From contig NZ_JADBEG010000001.1 in assembly GCF_014873755.1 (NCBI RefSeq), positions 8,344,501 to 8,408,500 of the forward strand: a stretch of DNA of 64,000 nt, written 5' to 3'. Shown one piece after another: positions 40,739 to 49,842 of the stretch; the first letter of the stretch is position 1, and each line of letters starts with the position of its first letter. The notes beneath the pieces are model-generated. The model saw only the letters and a list, made by a program, of their open reading frames with translations, had not been told where the DNA came from and ran no database searches. A program made the position numbers and the translations under genes. The stretch is from Amycolatopsis lexingtonensis (GTDB lineage: Bacteria; Actinomycetota; Actinomycetes; Mycobacteriales; Pseudonocardiaceae).

Positions 40739-42043
40739 TTACCCTGCCTTTGCCTCCGGTCCGACCGCCCGGAAGGTGCTCCGAACGTCGTAACGGCGCT
40801 TCAGCTCCCCGAGTCGGCGCAGGTCCGCGGCCGGATGGACCCCCTCGACCGCGGCGTGCTCGCCGTACACGAAGGGCAGCAGCCGCCCGGTCGTCCACGG
40901 CGCCAGCGCGTCGAACAGCTTCGCCTGCACGTTCCGGACCGCCGCGACCCCGCCGTCGCCGACCACCGACAGCGCCCGGACGACGAACTCGGCCGAGCTG
41001 TCCCAGCCGACGCCCGCCTTGTCGGACGGCCGGGCGAGCGCGCCGCCCAGCCGGTCGATGATCAGCACCGGCGGGGTGGCCGCGCCGGGGCCCGCGTGCT
41101 CCACGACGGCGTCGAGCATGGCGTCGTTCAGCTGCGAGACGGTCGCGTTGGTGCCGTGGTAGCCGTGCGGCTGCCGCGGCTCGGCCGCGATCGAGCCGGA
41201 CTCGGTGAACGGCATGACCTTCAGCGTGTCCAGCAGGACCGGCGCCGCGGCCCGCAGCGGCGCGACCAGCTCGTCGCCGTCCTCGCCGAGGTAGGCGACG
41301 CGGATCTGGGCGATGTGCTTGCCGCGCAGCGGTTCCGGCAGCACCGGGAGGTCGGGGTAGTCGACCATGGCCAGCGACGTCGTCAGCGCGTCCGGCGCCG
41401 CCGCCGACCACGTGCGCCAGGCCCGCAGCACCGCGGGCACGTCGTCGGGGCCGAAGTAGAGGCTGCCGCCGTAGAGCCGGTCCACCGGGAACAGGTCGAA
41501 CTCCATCGCCGTGACGACGCCGAAGCTGTCGCGGCCGCCGCGCAGCGCCCAGAACAGGTCCGAGCCGGGCTCGACGCGCCGCAGCTCGCCGTCGGCGGTG
41601 ACGACGTCGAGGGCGCGGACGTGGTCGGCGGCGCGGCCGTACCGGCGGCCCAGCAGCCCGAAGCCGCCGGCGAGCGTGTAGCCGACGACGCCGACGTCCG
41701 GCGACGAGCCGCTGAGCGGCGCCAGGCCGTGCGCCCCGGCGGCTTCGATGACCGCGCCCCAGCGCGCGCCCGCTGCCACCCGGGCGGTCCGGGCTTCGGG
41801 GTCGATTTCGACGCCGGTCATCCGGCGGGTGCTGATCAGCAGCCCGTCGGCGCCCGCGGTGAGGCCGTGGCCGGTGGCCTGGACGGCGACCGGCAGCCCC
41901 TGCTCGGCGGCGTACCGCACGGCGGCGGCGACGTCCTCGGCGCTTTCGGCGGCGACGACGACCGCGGGGGCGCTGGGCACCGCCGTCTGGAACCCGGCGA
42001 CTTCTTCGGCGTAACCGTCCTGACCTGGGCGGAGGGTGTGCAT
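40739..42043 (-). CDS. FAD-binding oxidoreductase, berberine-bridge-enzyme type
   Basis: A 434-residue flavoprotein of the VAO/PCMH fold. The FAD domain has VQATGHGLTAGADGLLISTRRM (about residues 54-75), whose His57 or a near residue is the likely covalent flavin site, and GSSPDVGVVGYTLAGGFGLLGRRYG (about 110-134). The usual second covalent Cys motif is not seen, so the flavin would be singly attached. The BBE-type C-terminus is shortened. It lies divergent from a LysR gene that probably regulates it. Substrate unknown. Confidence 0.85.
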   Translation of the reverse strand: MHTLRPGQDGYAEEVAGFQTAVPSAPAVVVAAESAEDVAAAVRYAAEQGLPVAVQATGHGLTAGADGLLISTRRMTGVEIDPEARTARVAAGARWGAVIEAAGAHGLAPLSGSSPDVGVVGYTLAGGFGLLGRRYGRAADHVRALDVVTADGELRRVEPGSDLFWALRGGRDSFGVVTAMEFDLFPVDRLYGGSLYFGPDDVPAVLRAWRTWSAAAPDALTTSLAMVDYPDLPVLPEPLRGKHIAQIRVAYLGEDGDELVAPLRAAAPVLLDTLKVMPFTESGSIAAEPRQPHGYHGTNATVSQLNDAMLDAVVEHAGPGAATPPVLIIDRLGGALARPSDKAGVGWDSSAEFVVRALSVVGDGGVAAVRNVQAKLFDALAPWTTGRLLPFVYGEHAAVEGVHPAADLRRLGELKRRYDVRSTFRAVGPEAKAG

Positions 42044-42133
42044 CTCGGCTCCTTTCGTTCGCTGTCTCCAGCTTCGGGCCGAGTCGACCAGAAGTCCAAG
42101 ATCTGGTTTTTCTACGAGCTAGAATCAATGCTT

Positions 42134-43015
42134 ATGGAACTGCACCAGCTCGCCTACTTCGTCGCGGTCGCCGAGGCGGGCAACTTCACGCGCGCCGCCG
42201 AACGGCTGCACGTCGCCCAGCCCGGGGTGAGCGCGCAGGTCCGGCGGCTGGAACGGGAGCTGGGGCAGGAGCTGCTGGACCGTTCCGGCCGGACGGTCCG
42301 GCTCACCGACGTCGGCGCCGCGGCCCTTCCGCACGCCCGGGCCGCGCTGGCGGCGGTGCAAGGCGTGCGCGAAGCCGTCGACGAGCTGGCCGGGCTGGTC
42401 CGCGGCCAGGTCGCGATCGGTGCCGTGACCTCGGCCGGCCCGGTCCGGCTGCCGGACCTGCTGGCCGGCTTCCACGAGCGCTACCCGGCCGTCGAGATCA
42501 CGCTGTCGGAAGCCAACTCCGACACGATGCTCGCGGCGCTGCGCGAAGGGCGCCTGGACCTCGCGGTCGTCGGTCTCTCGACCGAGCCGCCGCCGGGCAT
42601 CGCGACGCAGGTGCTGCTCGACGAGCCGTTCCTGGCCGTCACCGCACCGGACGGCCCGCTCGACCGGGCCGAGGTCGGGATCCGGGACCTCGACGGCCTG
42701 CCGCTGATGGCACTGCCGAAGGGGACCGGCCTGCGCACCGCGCTGGACGCCGCCTTCGCGCGTGAAGGGCTGACCCCGCGGATCGCGTTCGAGGCGGCCG
42801 ACCCGAACGTCCTGGTGCAGCTCGCGACGCGCGGCCTCGGCGTGGCGATCGTGCCGGAGTCGCTGGCCCGGTTCCACCGGGCGGAGCTGCGGATCATCGG
42901 GATCGCGGGCCCGGGCCTGCGCGGGATGCTCGCGCTGGCGTGGCGGACGGAGGGCCCGCTCAGCCCCGCGGCTCGCGCGTTGATCGCGTTCGCCCGGGCG
43001 AACTACCGCTCTTGA
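42134..43015 (+). CDS. LysR family transcriptional regulator
   Basis: A 293-residue LysR regulator: HTH at residues 1-60 (MELHQLAYFVAVAEAGNFTRAAERLHVAQPGVSAQVRRLERELG), then a periplasmic-binding-like effector domain. An ATG six bases upstream is an alternative. It is divergent from the FAD oxidoreductase. CCAGA (42088-42092) and TCTGG (42102-42106) form an inverted repeat in the shared gap, next to an AT-rich promoter, which suits a LysR site. Confidence 0.92.
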   Translation: MELHQLAYFVAVAEAGNFTRAAERLHVAQPGVSAQVRRLERELGQELLDRSGRTVRLTDVGAAALPHARAALAAVQGVREAVDELAGLVRGQVAIGAVTSAGPVRLPDLLAGFHERYPAVEITLSEANSDTMLAALREGRLDLAVVGLSTEPPPGIATQVLLDEPFLAVTAPDGPLDRAEVGIRDLDGLPLMALPKGTGLRTALDAAFAREGLTPRIAFEAADPNVLVQLATRGLGVAIVPESLARFHRAELRIIGIAGPGLRGMLALAWRTEGPLSPAARALIAFARANYRS

Positions 43016-43047
43016 CACATCGTCAACAGTGTCGTTCCCTGGAGGGC

Positions 43048-43845
43048 GTGACCGAAACCGCGCTCCAGGACGCCGTGATCGGCGCCGGGCTGCTGGCCGG
43101 CAGCGCGAACGTGATCATGCAGCTCTCCCGCGCGCCCGTCGGGTACGGCGTGCTGGAAAGCCGGGTCGACAGCGGCAACCTCTTCCGCCACCCGGTGAAG
43201 CGGACGCGCACGACGCTCACCTACCTCGCCGTCGCGACCATGGGCACCGACGCCGAACGGGCGGCCTACCGCCGCGGGGTCAACGCGGCCCACGCGCGGG
43301 TCCACTCGACCGACGAGAGCCCGGTCGCCTACAACGCCTTCGACACCGACCTCCAGCTGTGGGTCGCGGCCTGCCTGTACAAGGGCTTCGAGGACATCTA
43401 CCGCGCGTTCGTCGGCGGCGAGCCGGGGAACTTCTACCGCGAAGCCGCTTCGTTCGGCACGACGCTGCAGGTGCGTGAAGAGATGTGGCCCGCCGACCGC
43501 GACGCCTTCGAGGAGTACTGGGCCGCCGGGCTCGCGGAAGTCGGCATCGACGACACCGTCCGCCGCTACCTCACCGACATCGTCGACCTGCGGTTCCTGC
43601 ACCCGGTCGTGGCCGCGCCGGGACGGCGGTTCCACCGCTTCGTCACCACCGGCTTCCTCCCGCAGCGCTTCCGCGACGAGATGCGGCTGCCGTGGACCGA
43701 CGCCGACCAGCGGCGGTTCGACGCGCTGCTCGGCGTGGTCGGGCGGGTCGTGCGGGTGCTGCCCACGCCGGTGCGGCGGTTCCCGTACAACCTCTGCCTG
43801 TGGGACCTGCGCCGCCGGCTGCGCACCGGGCGTCCGCTGGTCTGA
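43048..43845 (+). CDS. MpaB/DUF2236 family oxygenase-like protein
   Basis: A 265-residue DUF2236 protein. The family (latex-clearing protein relatives, MpaB) includes haem b oxygenases. It contains GVLESRVDSGNLFRHPVKRTRTTLTYLAVATMG, then HARVHSTDESPVAYNAFDTDLQLWVAACLYKG (about residues 93-124), with the conserved His and Asp-Leu-Trp pattern. The GTG start lies only two bases after GGAGG, too close for ideal spacing; TTGACA at about 43012 may be a promoter. The substrate is unknown. Confidence 0.82.
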   Translation: MTETALQDAVIGAGLLAGSANVIMQLSRAPVGYGVLESRVDSGNLFRHPVKRTRTTLTYLAVATMGTDAERAAYRRGVNAAHARVHSTDESPVAYNAFDTDLQLWVAACLYKGFEDIYRAFVGGEPGNFYREAASFGTTLQVREEMWPADRDAFEEYWAAGLAEVGIDDTVRRYLTDIVDLRFLHPVVAAPGRRFHRFVTTGFLPQRFRDEMRLPWTDADQRRFDALLGVVGRVVRVLPTPVRRFPYNLCLWDLRRRLRTGRPLV

Positions 43846-43894
43846 GCGGCCCCGGCTACAGTGTCGGGTCGGCAAAGCCACCCGAGGGGATTCC

Positions 43895-45472
43895 ATGACG
43901 GCGATCGAGGCTGACGTCCAGGCCGAAGAGACCGCGCCCGCCCGGCCCACCCGCCGCGCGCCGCTGTTCGTGGTCTCGCTGGTCCTGCTCGCGGTGTTCC
44001 TCGTGGGCGCCTGGGCGGCCTGGTTCTTCACGATCGACGACGCGTTCATCAGCTTCCGCTACTCGGCGAACCTCGCCGAGGGGCACGGGCCGGTGTGGAA
44101 CGTCGACGGCCCGCGCGTCGAAGGCTTCACGAACTTCGCCTGGGTGGTCTGGTCGGGGCTGGGCGCGTGGCTCGGACTGGCCCTGCCGCTGTTCACCAAG
44201 CTGACGTCGCTGGTCCTCGGCCTGGGCACGCTGTACCTGCTGATCCGCGAGGGCCACCGCCGTGCCGGGCTCACCGGCGTCCTGGTCGGCGCGGGCGCGT
44301 ACGTCGTCTTCCTGCCGACCTATTTCCACCTCACCGCCGGCCTCGAGACGGCCGCGTTCGCCGCCGTGCTGCTGCGGATCGTCGTGCTCGGCCTGCGGGT
44401 GCTCGCGAACGAGCGGGTGCGGACGTGGGAACCGCCGGTGCTGCTGCTCCTGCTCGGCATGCTGCGGCCGGAGGGTGTGCTGGCTGCGCTGCCGGTCGTC
44501 GCGCTGTGGTTCTGGAAGGAACGCGGCCGCGCGTCGGCGCGCTGGTGGACGCTCGCCGCGGCCGTCGCCGGCGCGGGCTACTTCGTCTGGCGCTGGCGGT
44601 TCTACGGCCAGCTGCTGCCGAACACCTTCTACGTCAAGTTCGGCCACCTCGACTCCGGCTGGCTGTGGACCAAGCACACGGCGGTGCTGCTGCTCCCGCT
44701 CCTGCTGCTGACGCTGTCGGTGGTCATCCGCAAGGCGACGCGCGCGATGGGCGTGCTGCTGGTGGTCACCGTCGCGGTCACCTACGTGACGTACGCGGTG
44801 TCCGGCCCGACCATGGACTACCTCGACCGCTTCGCCGACCACGCGATCCCCGTCCTCTGCCTGGGCGCCGGGATCGCCGCCGGGACGCTCAAACCGCGTC
44901 TCGTGGGCGCGCTGCTCGGGCTGGTGGCGGTCGGCTGGTCGGCCGTCGGCGGTGCGACCGCGCCCGACCTCGGCGTGATCGCGAACTACGGCCCGGACCT
45001 GCAGCGCGCGCACATCGCGATCGGCAAGGGACTGGCCGAGGCCGACGTCCCGCCGGCCGCCCGCAGCCTCGCGGTCACCGACGCGGGCGCGATCCCGTAC
45101 TACAGCGGCTGGAACTCGATCGACTACATCGGGCTCAACGACGCGGCGATCGCCCGCGGCGCCGACCCGACCGAGGTCGTCATGAAGGCGCGGCCGACGG
45201 TGATCGTCGTGACCGCGAACGGCCCGGACCCGTCCGGCATGCGCTACGGCTTCGACTTCGCGAAGGCGACCGCGGGCTACGAGAAGGTGTCCACGGTCGA
45301 GATGCGCGCCGGGTACTGGCAGAACGTCTACGCGCTGCCGCAGTACGCGGCGACGATCGGCCAGCACGTCCAGGAGCGCGCCGACGCGGCACGCAAGGCC
45401 AACGACTACGACCGCGCCGAGGACACCGTGGACCGCTGGCTCGACCGGCTCCGCTCGCAGCTGCCGTTCTGA
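43895..45472 (+). CDS. Membrane glycosyltransferase, AftB-like (arabinofuranosyltransferase type)
   Basis: A 525-residue GT-C membrane enzyme. A cytoplasmic tail (1-22) leads into the first helix and then the extracytoplasmic motif FFTIDDAFISFRYSANLAEGHGPVWN with the catalytic-type Asp-Asp (about residues 47-48), followed by GPRVEGFTNF. Around ten helices fill residues 22-340, and the last 180 residues are outside. This resembles mycobacterial AftB, which adds the terminal beta-1,2 arabinofuranose to arabinan using decaprenyl-phosphoarabinose. That fits a member of the Mycobacteriales/Pseudonocardiales. The assignment to AftB itself is not certain. Confidence 0.8.
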   Translation: MTAIEADVQAEETAPARPTRRAPLFVVSLVLLAVFLVGAWAAWFFTIDDAFISFRYSANLAEGHGPVWNVDGPRVEGFTNFAWVVWSGLGAWLGLALPLFTKLTSLVLGLGTLYLLIREGHRRAGLTGVLVGAGAYVVFLPTYFHLTAGLETAAFAAVLLRIVVLGLRVLANERVRTWEPPVLLLLLGMLRPEGVLAALPVVALWFWKERGRASARWWTLAAAVAGAGYFVWRWRFYGQLLPNTFYVKFGHLDSGWLWTKHTAVLLLPLLLLTLSVVIRKATRAMGVLLVVTVAVTYVTYAVSGPTMDYLDRFADHAIPVLCLGAGIAAGTLKPRLVGALLGLVAVGWSAVGGATAPDLGVIANYGPDLQRAHIAIGKGLAEADVPPAARSLAVTDAGAIPYYSGWNSIDYIGLNDAAIARGADPTEVVMKARPTVIVVTANGPDPSGMRYGFDFAKATAGYEKVSTVEMRAGYWQNVYALPQYAATIGQHVQERADAARKANDYDRAEDTVDRWLDRLRSQLPF

Positions 45473-45510
45473 GGTTGACCGCTTCGCGCGCGAGGCGCGA
45501 AGGTGGGCCG

Positions 45511-46467
45511 ATGAGCGGCGAAGAGGTGCGGCACGGCGTCAAGCTGAGCAGTCTCGACCAGGAGGTCTTCCCGGACGCCGGGGTGACCAAGCGGGAGCTG
45601 CTCGACTACCTCGAAGCCGTGTCCGAGCGGATGCTGCCCGAACTGCGCGACCGGCTGCTCACCGTGCTGCGGGTGCTGCGCGGCCAGGGCCCGTTCATGC
45701 AGAAGAACCTGCCGAAGTACACCCCGGACTGGGTCGAGCGGGTGTCGGTGTGGGCCGAAACGTCCAAGCGGGACGTCTCCTACGCGCTGTGCAACGACCT
45801 CCGCACGCTGATCTGGTTCGGCAACCAGCGGGCGATCGAGTACCACACGTCGCTCTACCGCGGCGGCCCCGAGCACGGCCCGACGCACCTGATCCTCGAC
45901 CTCGACCCGCCCGAGGACGGCCCGTTCTCGCTGGCCGTCGGCGCCGCGAAGCTGGTGCGTGAGGCCCTGCGGAACGACGGCCTGGACGGCGCCGTGAAGA
46001 CGAGCGGCTCGAAGGGCGTGCACGTCTTCGTGCCGCTCGCACCCGGCCAGTCGACCGAGGACATCGCGGCGGCCACGCGGGCGGTCGCGGCGCGGGCCGA
46101 GCGGATCGACCCGGCGCTCGGCACCACGGAGTTCGTGCGGGAACGCCGCGAAGGCAAGGTGTTCCTGGATTCGACGCGGGCGGGTGGCGCGACGGTCATT
46201 TCGGTCTACAGCCCCCGCCACCGGCCCGGGGCGCCGGTGTCGTTCCCGGTCGCGTGGGCCGACCTCGACGGCGTCAAGCCCGCCGACTTCACGGTGCACA
46301 CGGCCCCGGAGCTGCTCGCGGCCGGTGATCCGTGGACGGCGGAGATGCCGGAGCCGTTCGTGCTGCCCGAGGACCTGGTGGCGGAGGGACACACGATCCC
46401 GATCGCCCGGGTGGTCGCGATGCACGAAGGCAAGCGCCGCGCCCGGGCCGCCCGCGAGTCGGGCTGA
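45511..46467 (+). CDS. Stand-alone LigD polymerase (primase-like) domain
   Basis: A 318-residue protein equal to the polymerase domain of bacterial LigD, which fills gaps with ribonucleotides in non-homologous end joining. THLILDLDPPED (about 128-139) carries the catalytic Asp pair, KTSGSKGVHVFVPL the nucleotide site, and FLDSTR the third Asp. There are no nuclease or ligase domains and no Ku gene nearby; actinobacteria often encode these apart. The ATG at 45511 follows GAAGGTGGG. It ends just before the palindromic element at 46489. Confidence 0.9.
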   Translation: MSGEEVRHGVKLSSLDQEVFPDAGVTKRELLDYLEAVSERMLPELRDRLLTVLRVLRGQGPFMQKNLPKYTPDWVERVSVWAETSKRDVSYALCNDLRTLIWFGNQRAIEYHTSLYRGGPEHGPTHLILDLDPPEDGPFSLAVGAAKLVREALRNDGLDGAVKTSGSKGVHVFVPLAPGQSTEDIAAATRAVAARAERIDPALGTTEFVRERREGKVFLDSTRAGGATVISVYSPRHRPGAPVSFPVAWADLDGVKPADFTVHTAPELLAAGDPWTAEMPEPFVLPEDLVAEGHTIPIARVVAMHEGKRRARAARESG

Positions 46468-46488
46468 GCGACCCGGCCCAAGCGCCCC

Positions 46489-46561
46489 AAGGCCACATTG
46501 GTTGCGTCTGACGCACCCAAGGCGGCCTTCGGTGCGTCAGACGCACCGAAGGCCACATTGG
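46489..46561. repeat. Palindromic intergenic element (CCACATTGG family, copy B)
   Basis: AAGGCCACATTGG occurs at 46489-46501 and 46549-46561. Between them TGCGTCTGACGCACC (46503-46517) and its exact reverse complement (46531-46545) form a 15-bp stem, extended by an AAGGC/GCCTT pair. Bases 46492-46517 are identical to 3908-3933. It lies between convergent genes and probably ends transcription in both directions. Confidence 0.85.
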
Positions 46562-46574
46562 GGGCATCGCCGGG

Positions 46575-47318
46575 TTAAGCCGCCTGGTTGCCGCGCCAGG
46601 CCGGGGTGTGGAAGGGGCGGGGGAACTGGACGATCCGGGTCGGCTCGGCCACCCGGTGCCGGGCCAGCCACGCGACGTCGCGGCCGAACGACCACACCAG
46701 CGACCCCAGCGCGACCGCGACCAGGGCAAACGTCACCGCCATCGGCAGCAGCCCGGACACCGCGACCACCAGCACCACGCCCTGCACCGCGGCCACCGTC
46801 TTGCGCGCCATGCTCGGGTACAGCGGCGCGGTCAGCCACGGCATCGTCCACGAAGCCGCGACGAACACGTACCGCATCAGGCCGATCGCCAGCACCCACA
46901 GCCCGAGCGTGCGGGACACCTGGACGCACAGCAGGAGGATCAGGAACGCGTCGACCTCCATGTCGAACCGCGCGCCGAACTCCGACGTCGTGCCGGTGCG
47001 GCGGGCCACCTGGCCGTCGAGGCCGTCCAGCAGGAGGGCCACGCCGGTCAGCCCGACCAGCCACGCGACGGACAGGCCGCCGTCGGCGATCAGTTCCGCG
47101 GCGCACCCGACGAGCGTCGCGCGGGCGAACGTGATCCAGTCGGCCGCGCTGAACGCGGCGCGGCCGGCGCGGCGCAGGCCCCACTCGGTCAGCAGCACGA
47201 GGGCGATCCCGAAGGTGAGCCCGGTGGCCCAGGCGAGGGGGGACAGGCCCGCGACGACCCCCGCGGCGAGCACCCACGCCGGCACCACCGCGCGCAGGAG
47301 AAGGTCCTGTTTGATCAT
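46575..47318 (-). CDS. CDP-alcohol phosphatidyltransferase
   Basis: A 247-residue membrane enzyme that joins a CDP-activated alcohol or lipid to a second alcohol. The diagnostic DGx2ARx8Gx3Dx3D motif reads DGQVARRTGTTSEFGARFDM (about residues 106-125), then EVD. About six helices are predicted. The best ATG is at 47318; an alternative 12 codons upstream would overlap the divergent promoter. It is divergent from, and may be co-regulated with, the pterin-like gene run starting at 47386, where it could make a phospho-lipid head group. Confidence 0.87.
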   Translation of the reverse strand: MIKQDLLLRAVVPAWVLAAGVVAGLSPLAWATGLTFGIALVLLTEWGLRRAGRAAFSAADWITFARATLVGCAAELIADGGLSVAWLVGLTGVALLLDGLDGQVARRTGTTSEFGARFDMEVDAFLILLLCVQVSRTLGLWVLAIGLMRYVFVAASWTMPWLTAPLYPSMARKTVAAVQGVVLVVAVSGLLPMAVTFALVAVALGSLVWSFGRDVAWLARHRVAEPTRIVQFPRPFHTPAWRGNQAA

Positions 47319-47385
47319 CGTCGACTCCGCGAATTGCTCATAGGGTGGCGACACCAGCCTCCGGTCGCCCGCTGAGGAGAAACAC

Positions 47386-48348
47386 GTGGAACAGGCTTTC
47401 TGGGTTCAACGGCCCGGTGTCGGGGAGTTGCGGGAGGAGCGGCTGCCCGAGCCGGGATCGGACGAGGTGCTCGTCCGCACGCTCTGCTCCGGCGTCAGCC
47501 GCGGCACCGAAACGCTCGTCTTCCGCGGCGGGGTCCCGGCGAGCCAGCACGACGTCATGCGCGCGCCCTTCCAGGACGGCGGCTTCCCCGGCCCGGTCAA
47601 GTACGGGTACCTCAACGTCGGCGTCGTCGAACGCGGCCCGGCCGACCTCGAGGGCCGGATCGTCTTCTGCCTCTACCCGCACCAGACCGCGTACGTCGTC
47701 CCCGCGAGCGCGGTGACGCCGGTGCCCGACAACGTCCCGCCCGGCCGCGCGATCCTGGCCGGCACCGTCGAGACCGCGGTGAACGCCGTGTGGGACGCCC
47801 GGCCGCGGCTCGGCGACCGGATCGCCGTCATCGGCGCCGGGATGGTCGGCGCCAGCGTCGCGAAGCTCCTGAGCGGCTTCCCGGCGACGCGGGTGCAGCT
47901 CGTCGACGTCGACCCGTCACGCGCCGACGTCGCCGAAGCGCTCGGTGTCGACTTCTCGACCCCGGAGCGTGCCCACGGCGACTGCGACCTCGTCGTGCAC
48001 GCCAGCGCGAGCGAAGCCGGGCTCACCCGCGCGCTGGAACTGCTCGCGCCGGAAGGCGAAGTCGTGGAAATGTCGTGGTACGGCGACCGCCGGGTGAGCG
48101 TCCCGCTCGGCGAGCACTTCCATTCGCGGCGCCTGGCGATCCGCGCCAGCCAGGTCGGGACGGTCGCGCGGCCGGACCGCGGCTACGCCCAGCGGATGGC
48201 CGTGGCGCTGGAGCTGCTGGCCGATCCGGCGTTCGAAGCACTGGTCAGCGGCGAGTGCGCGTTTGAAGATCTGCCGTCCGTGCTACCCCGGCTGGCCGGG
48301 AATGAACTTTCCGCGCTCTGCCTCCGTGTCATGTATCAGCCGCAGTGA
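47386..48348 (+). CDS. MDR-superfamily dehydrogenase of the GTP cyclohydrolase cluster
   Basis: A 320-residue medium-chain dehydrogenase-like protein. The nucleotide fold is clear: [32 protein letters not shown] (about residues 146-177). The N-terminal GroES-like part has [16 protein letters not shown], but the GHE catalytic motif is replaced by a [11 protein letters not shown] stretch and the structural zinc cysteines are absent, so zinc alcohol dehydrogenase activity is doubtful. It resembles sugar- or porphyrin-type dehydrogenases. It begins the gene run leading to GTP cyclohydrolase II and is 31 bp from the next gene. Confidence 0.85.
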   Translation: MEQAFWVQRPGVGELREERLPEPGSDEVLVRTLCSGVSRGTETLVFRGGVPASQHDVMRAPFQDGGFPGPVKYGYLNVGVVERGPADLEGRIVFCLYPHQTAYVVPASAVTPVPDNVPPGRAILAGTVETAVNAVWDARPRLGDRIAVIGAGMVGASVAKLLSGFPATRVQLVDVDPSRADVAEALGVDFSTPERAHGDCDLVVHASASEAGLTRALELLAPEGEVVEMSWYGDRRVSVPLGEHFHSRRLAIRASQVGTVARPDRGYAQRMAVALELLADPAFEALVSGECAFEDLPSVLPRLAGNELSALCLRVMYQPQ

Positions 48349-48379
48349 CCACGTCCACCCGAACGCATCGGAGGTCTTG

Positions 48380-48778
48380 GTGTTCAGCATCACCGTCCGT
48401 GACCACATGATGGTCGCCCACAGCTTCCGCGGGGAAGTCTTCGGTCCCGCGCAACGCCTGCACGGCGCGACCTTCGTGGTGGATGCGACCTTCCGCCGCG
48501 CCGAGCTCGACGAGGACAACATCGTCGTCGACATCGGCAAGGCCACGGAAGAGCTCAAGGCGGTGCTGAGCGACCTGAACTACCGCAACCTCGACGACGA
48601 GCCGGAGTTCAAGGGCGTCAACACCTCCACCGAGTTCCTCGCGAAGGTCGTCGCCGACCGCCTCGCCGACGCCGTGCACGCCGGACGCCTCGGCGAAGGC
48701 GCGCGCGGCCTCGAAGGCATCGCCGTCTCGCTCAAGGAGTCGCACGTCGCCTGGGCGAGTTACGAGCGTGCGCTGTGA
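48380..48778 (+). CDS. PTPS/QueD-fold protein with altered active site
   Basis: A 132-residue member of the 6-pyruvoyl-tetrahydropterin synthase/6-carboxytetrahydropterin synthase family. The fold is plain: AHSF (His14), [10 protein letters not shown] (His28) and VSLKESH (Glu120). Against E. coli QueD, the catalytic Cys is Ala24, the second His of the HGH zinc motif is Ala30, and the Asp-His pair is Asn67-Tyr68. Ordinary PTPS or QueD chemistry is therefore unlikely. A GTG start follows GGAG by six bases. It overlaps the glycosyltransferase start in a GTGA. A new pterin-like reaction or a binding role is possible. Confidence 0.85.
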   Translation: MFSITVRDHMMVAHSFRGEVFGPAQRLHGATFVVDATFRRAELDEDNIVVDIGKATEELKAVLSDLNYRNLDDEPEFKGVNTSTEFLAKVVADRLADAVHAGRLGEGARGLEGIAVSLKESHVAWASYERAL

Positions 48779-49842
48779 CCGCGGTGTATGTGGTCCTCCC
48801 CGGGGACGTCGACGACGCGTCCGTCCCGAGCGGGGGCAACACCTACGACCGCCGGCTGTGCGACCGGCTGACCGCCGCCGGGCTCGACGTGCACGAGATC
48901 GCCGTCGCCGGTTCCTGGCCGCGGCCGGACACCGAGGCCCGCGCGGTCCTCGGCCACCTGCTCGCCGCGCTGCCCACCGGGTCCGCCGTGCTGCTCGACG
49001 GCCTGGTCGCGTGCGGCGTGCCCGAGGTTGTCGTCCCGCAGGCCCGGCGCCTGTCCCTCTCGGTGCTGGTGCACCTGCCGCTGGCCGACGAGACGGGGCT
49101 GCCGCCCGCGCTCGCCGCCGAGCTCGACGCGCTGGAGCGCGAGACGCTCCGGGCCGCGAGCTCGGTCGTGGCGACCAGCGAGTGGGCCGCGCGCCGGCTG
49201 ACCGTCCACCACGGGCTGGCCCCGCACCGCGTGCACGCCGTGCCGCCTGGCGTCGACCCGGCACCGCCCGCCATCGGCACCGACGGGGTGTCCCGGCTGG
49301 TCTGCGTGGCCAACGTGACCCCGCGCAAGGGCCAGGGCGTGCTCGCCCAAGCGCTCGAAACCGTCGCCGACCTGCGCTGGACCTGCGAATGCGTCGGCGG
49401 GATCCGGCGCGAGACCAAGTACGTCGAGCGGTTGCGCGAGCACCGGCTCGGCGACCGCTTCACCCTCACCGGACCCCGCACCGGCGCGGCGCTCGAGGCG
49501 ACCTACCACACCGCCGACCTGCTCGTGCTGCCTTCGCGCGCCGAGACGTACGGCATGGTCGTCACCGAAGCCCTCGCCCGCGGCGTGCCGGTGCTGGCCA
49601 CCGCCGTCGACGCGCTGCCCGACACGCTCGGTGTCGCGCCCGACGGCTCGGTGCCCGGGATGCTCGTCCCCGGTGACGACGTCGAGGCGCTCGGGGCCGC
49701 GTTGCGCCGCTGGCTCACCGAGCCCGAGCTGCGGACGCGGCTGCGTGCCGCGGCGAAGCTGCGCCGCGAGACCCTGACCGGCTGGGACGACACCGCCCGC
49801 CGGATCGCCGACATCGTGCAGCGGCAGGAGGCGGCGGCATGA
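48775..49842 (+). CDS. GT4 family glycosyltransferase (active copy)
   Basis: A 355-residue GT-B retaining glycosyltransferase of family 4. The N-terminal loop [14 protein letters not shown] binds acceptor or phosphate, VTPRKGQ (Arg184-Lys185) contacts the nucleotide diphosphate, and [17 protein letters not shown] provides the EX7E pair E257 and E265. No membrane helix. It would attach a sugar from a nucleotide sugar to the product of this cluster. It overlaps the genes on both sides by 4 bp. A paralogue at 55521 has lost the EX7E glutamates. Confidence 0.9.
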   Translation: MTAVYVVLPGDVDDASVPSGGNTYDRRLCDRLTAAGLDVHEIAVAGSWPRPDTEARAVLGHLLAALPTGSAVLLDGLVACGVPEVVVPQARRLSLSVLVHLPLADETGLPPALAAELDALERETLRAASSVVATSEWAARRLTVHHGLAPHRVHAVPPGVDPAPPAIGTDGVSRLVCVANVTPRKGQGVLAQALETVADLRWTCECVGGIRRETKYVERLREHRLGDRFTLTGPRTGAALEATYHTADLLVLPSRAETYGMVVTEALARGVPVLATAVDALPDTLGVAPDGSVPGMLVPGDDVEALGAALRRWLTEPELRTRLRAAAKLRRETLTGWDDTARRIADIVQRQEAAA

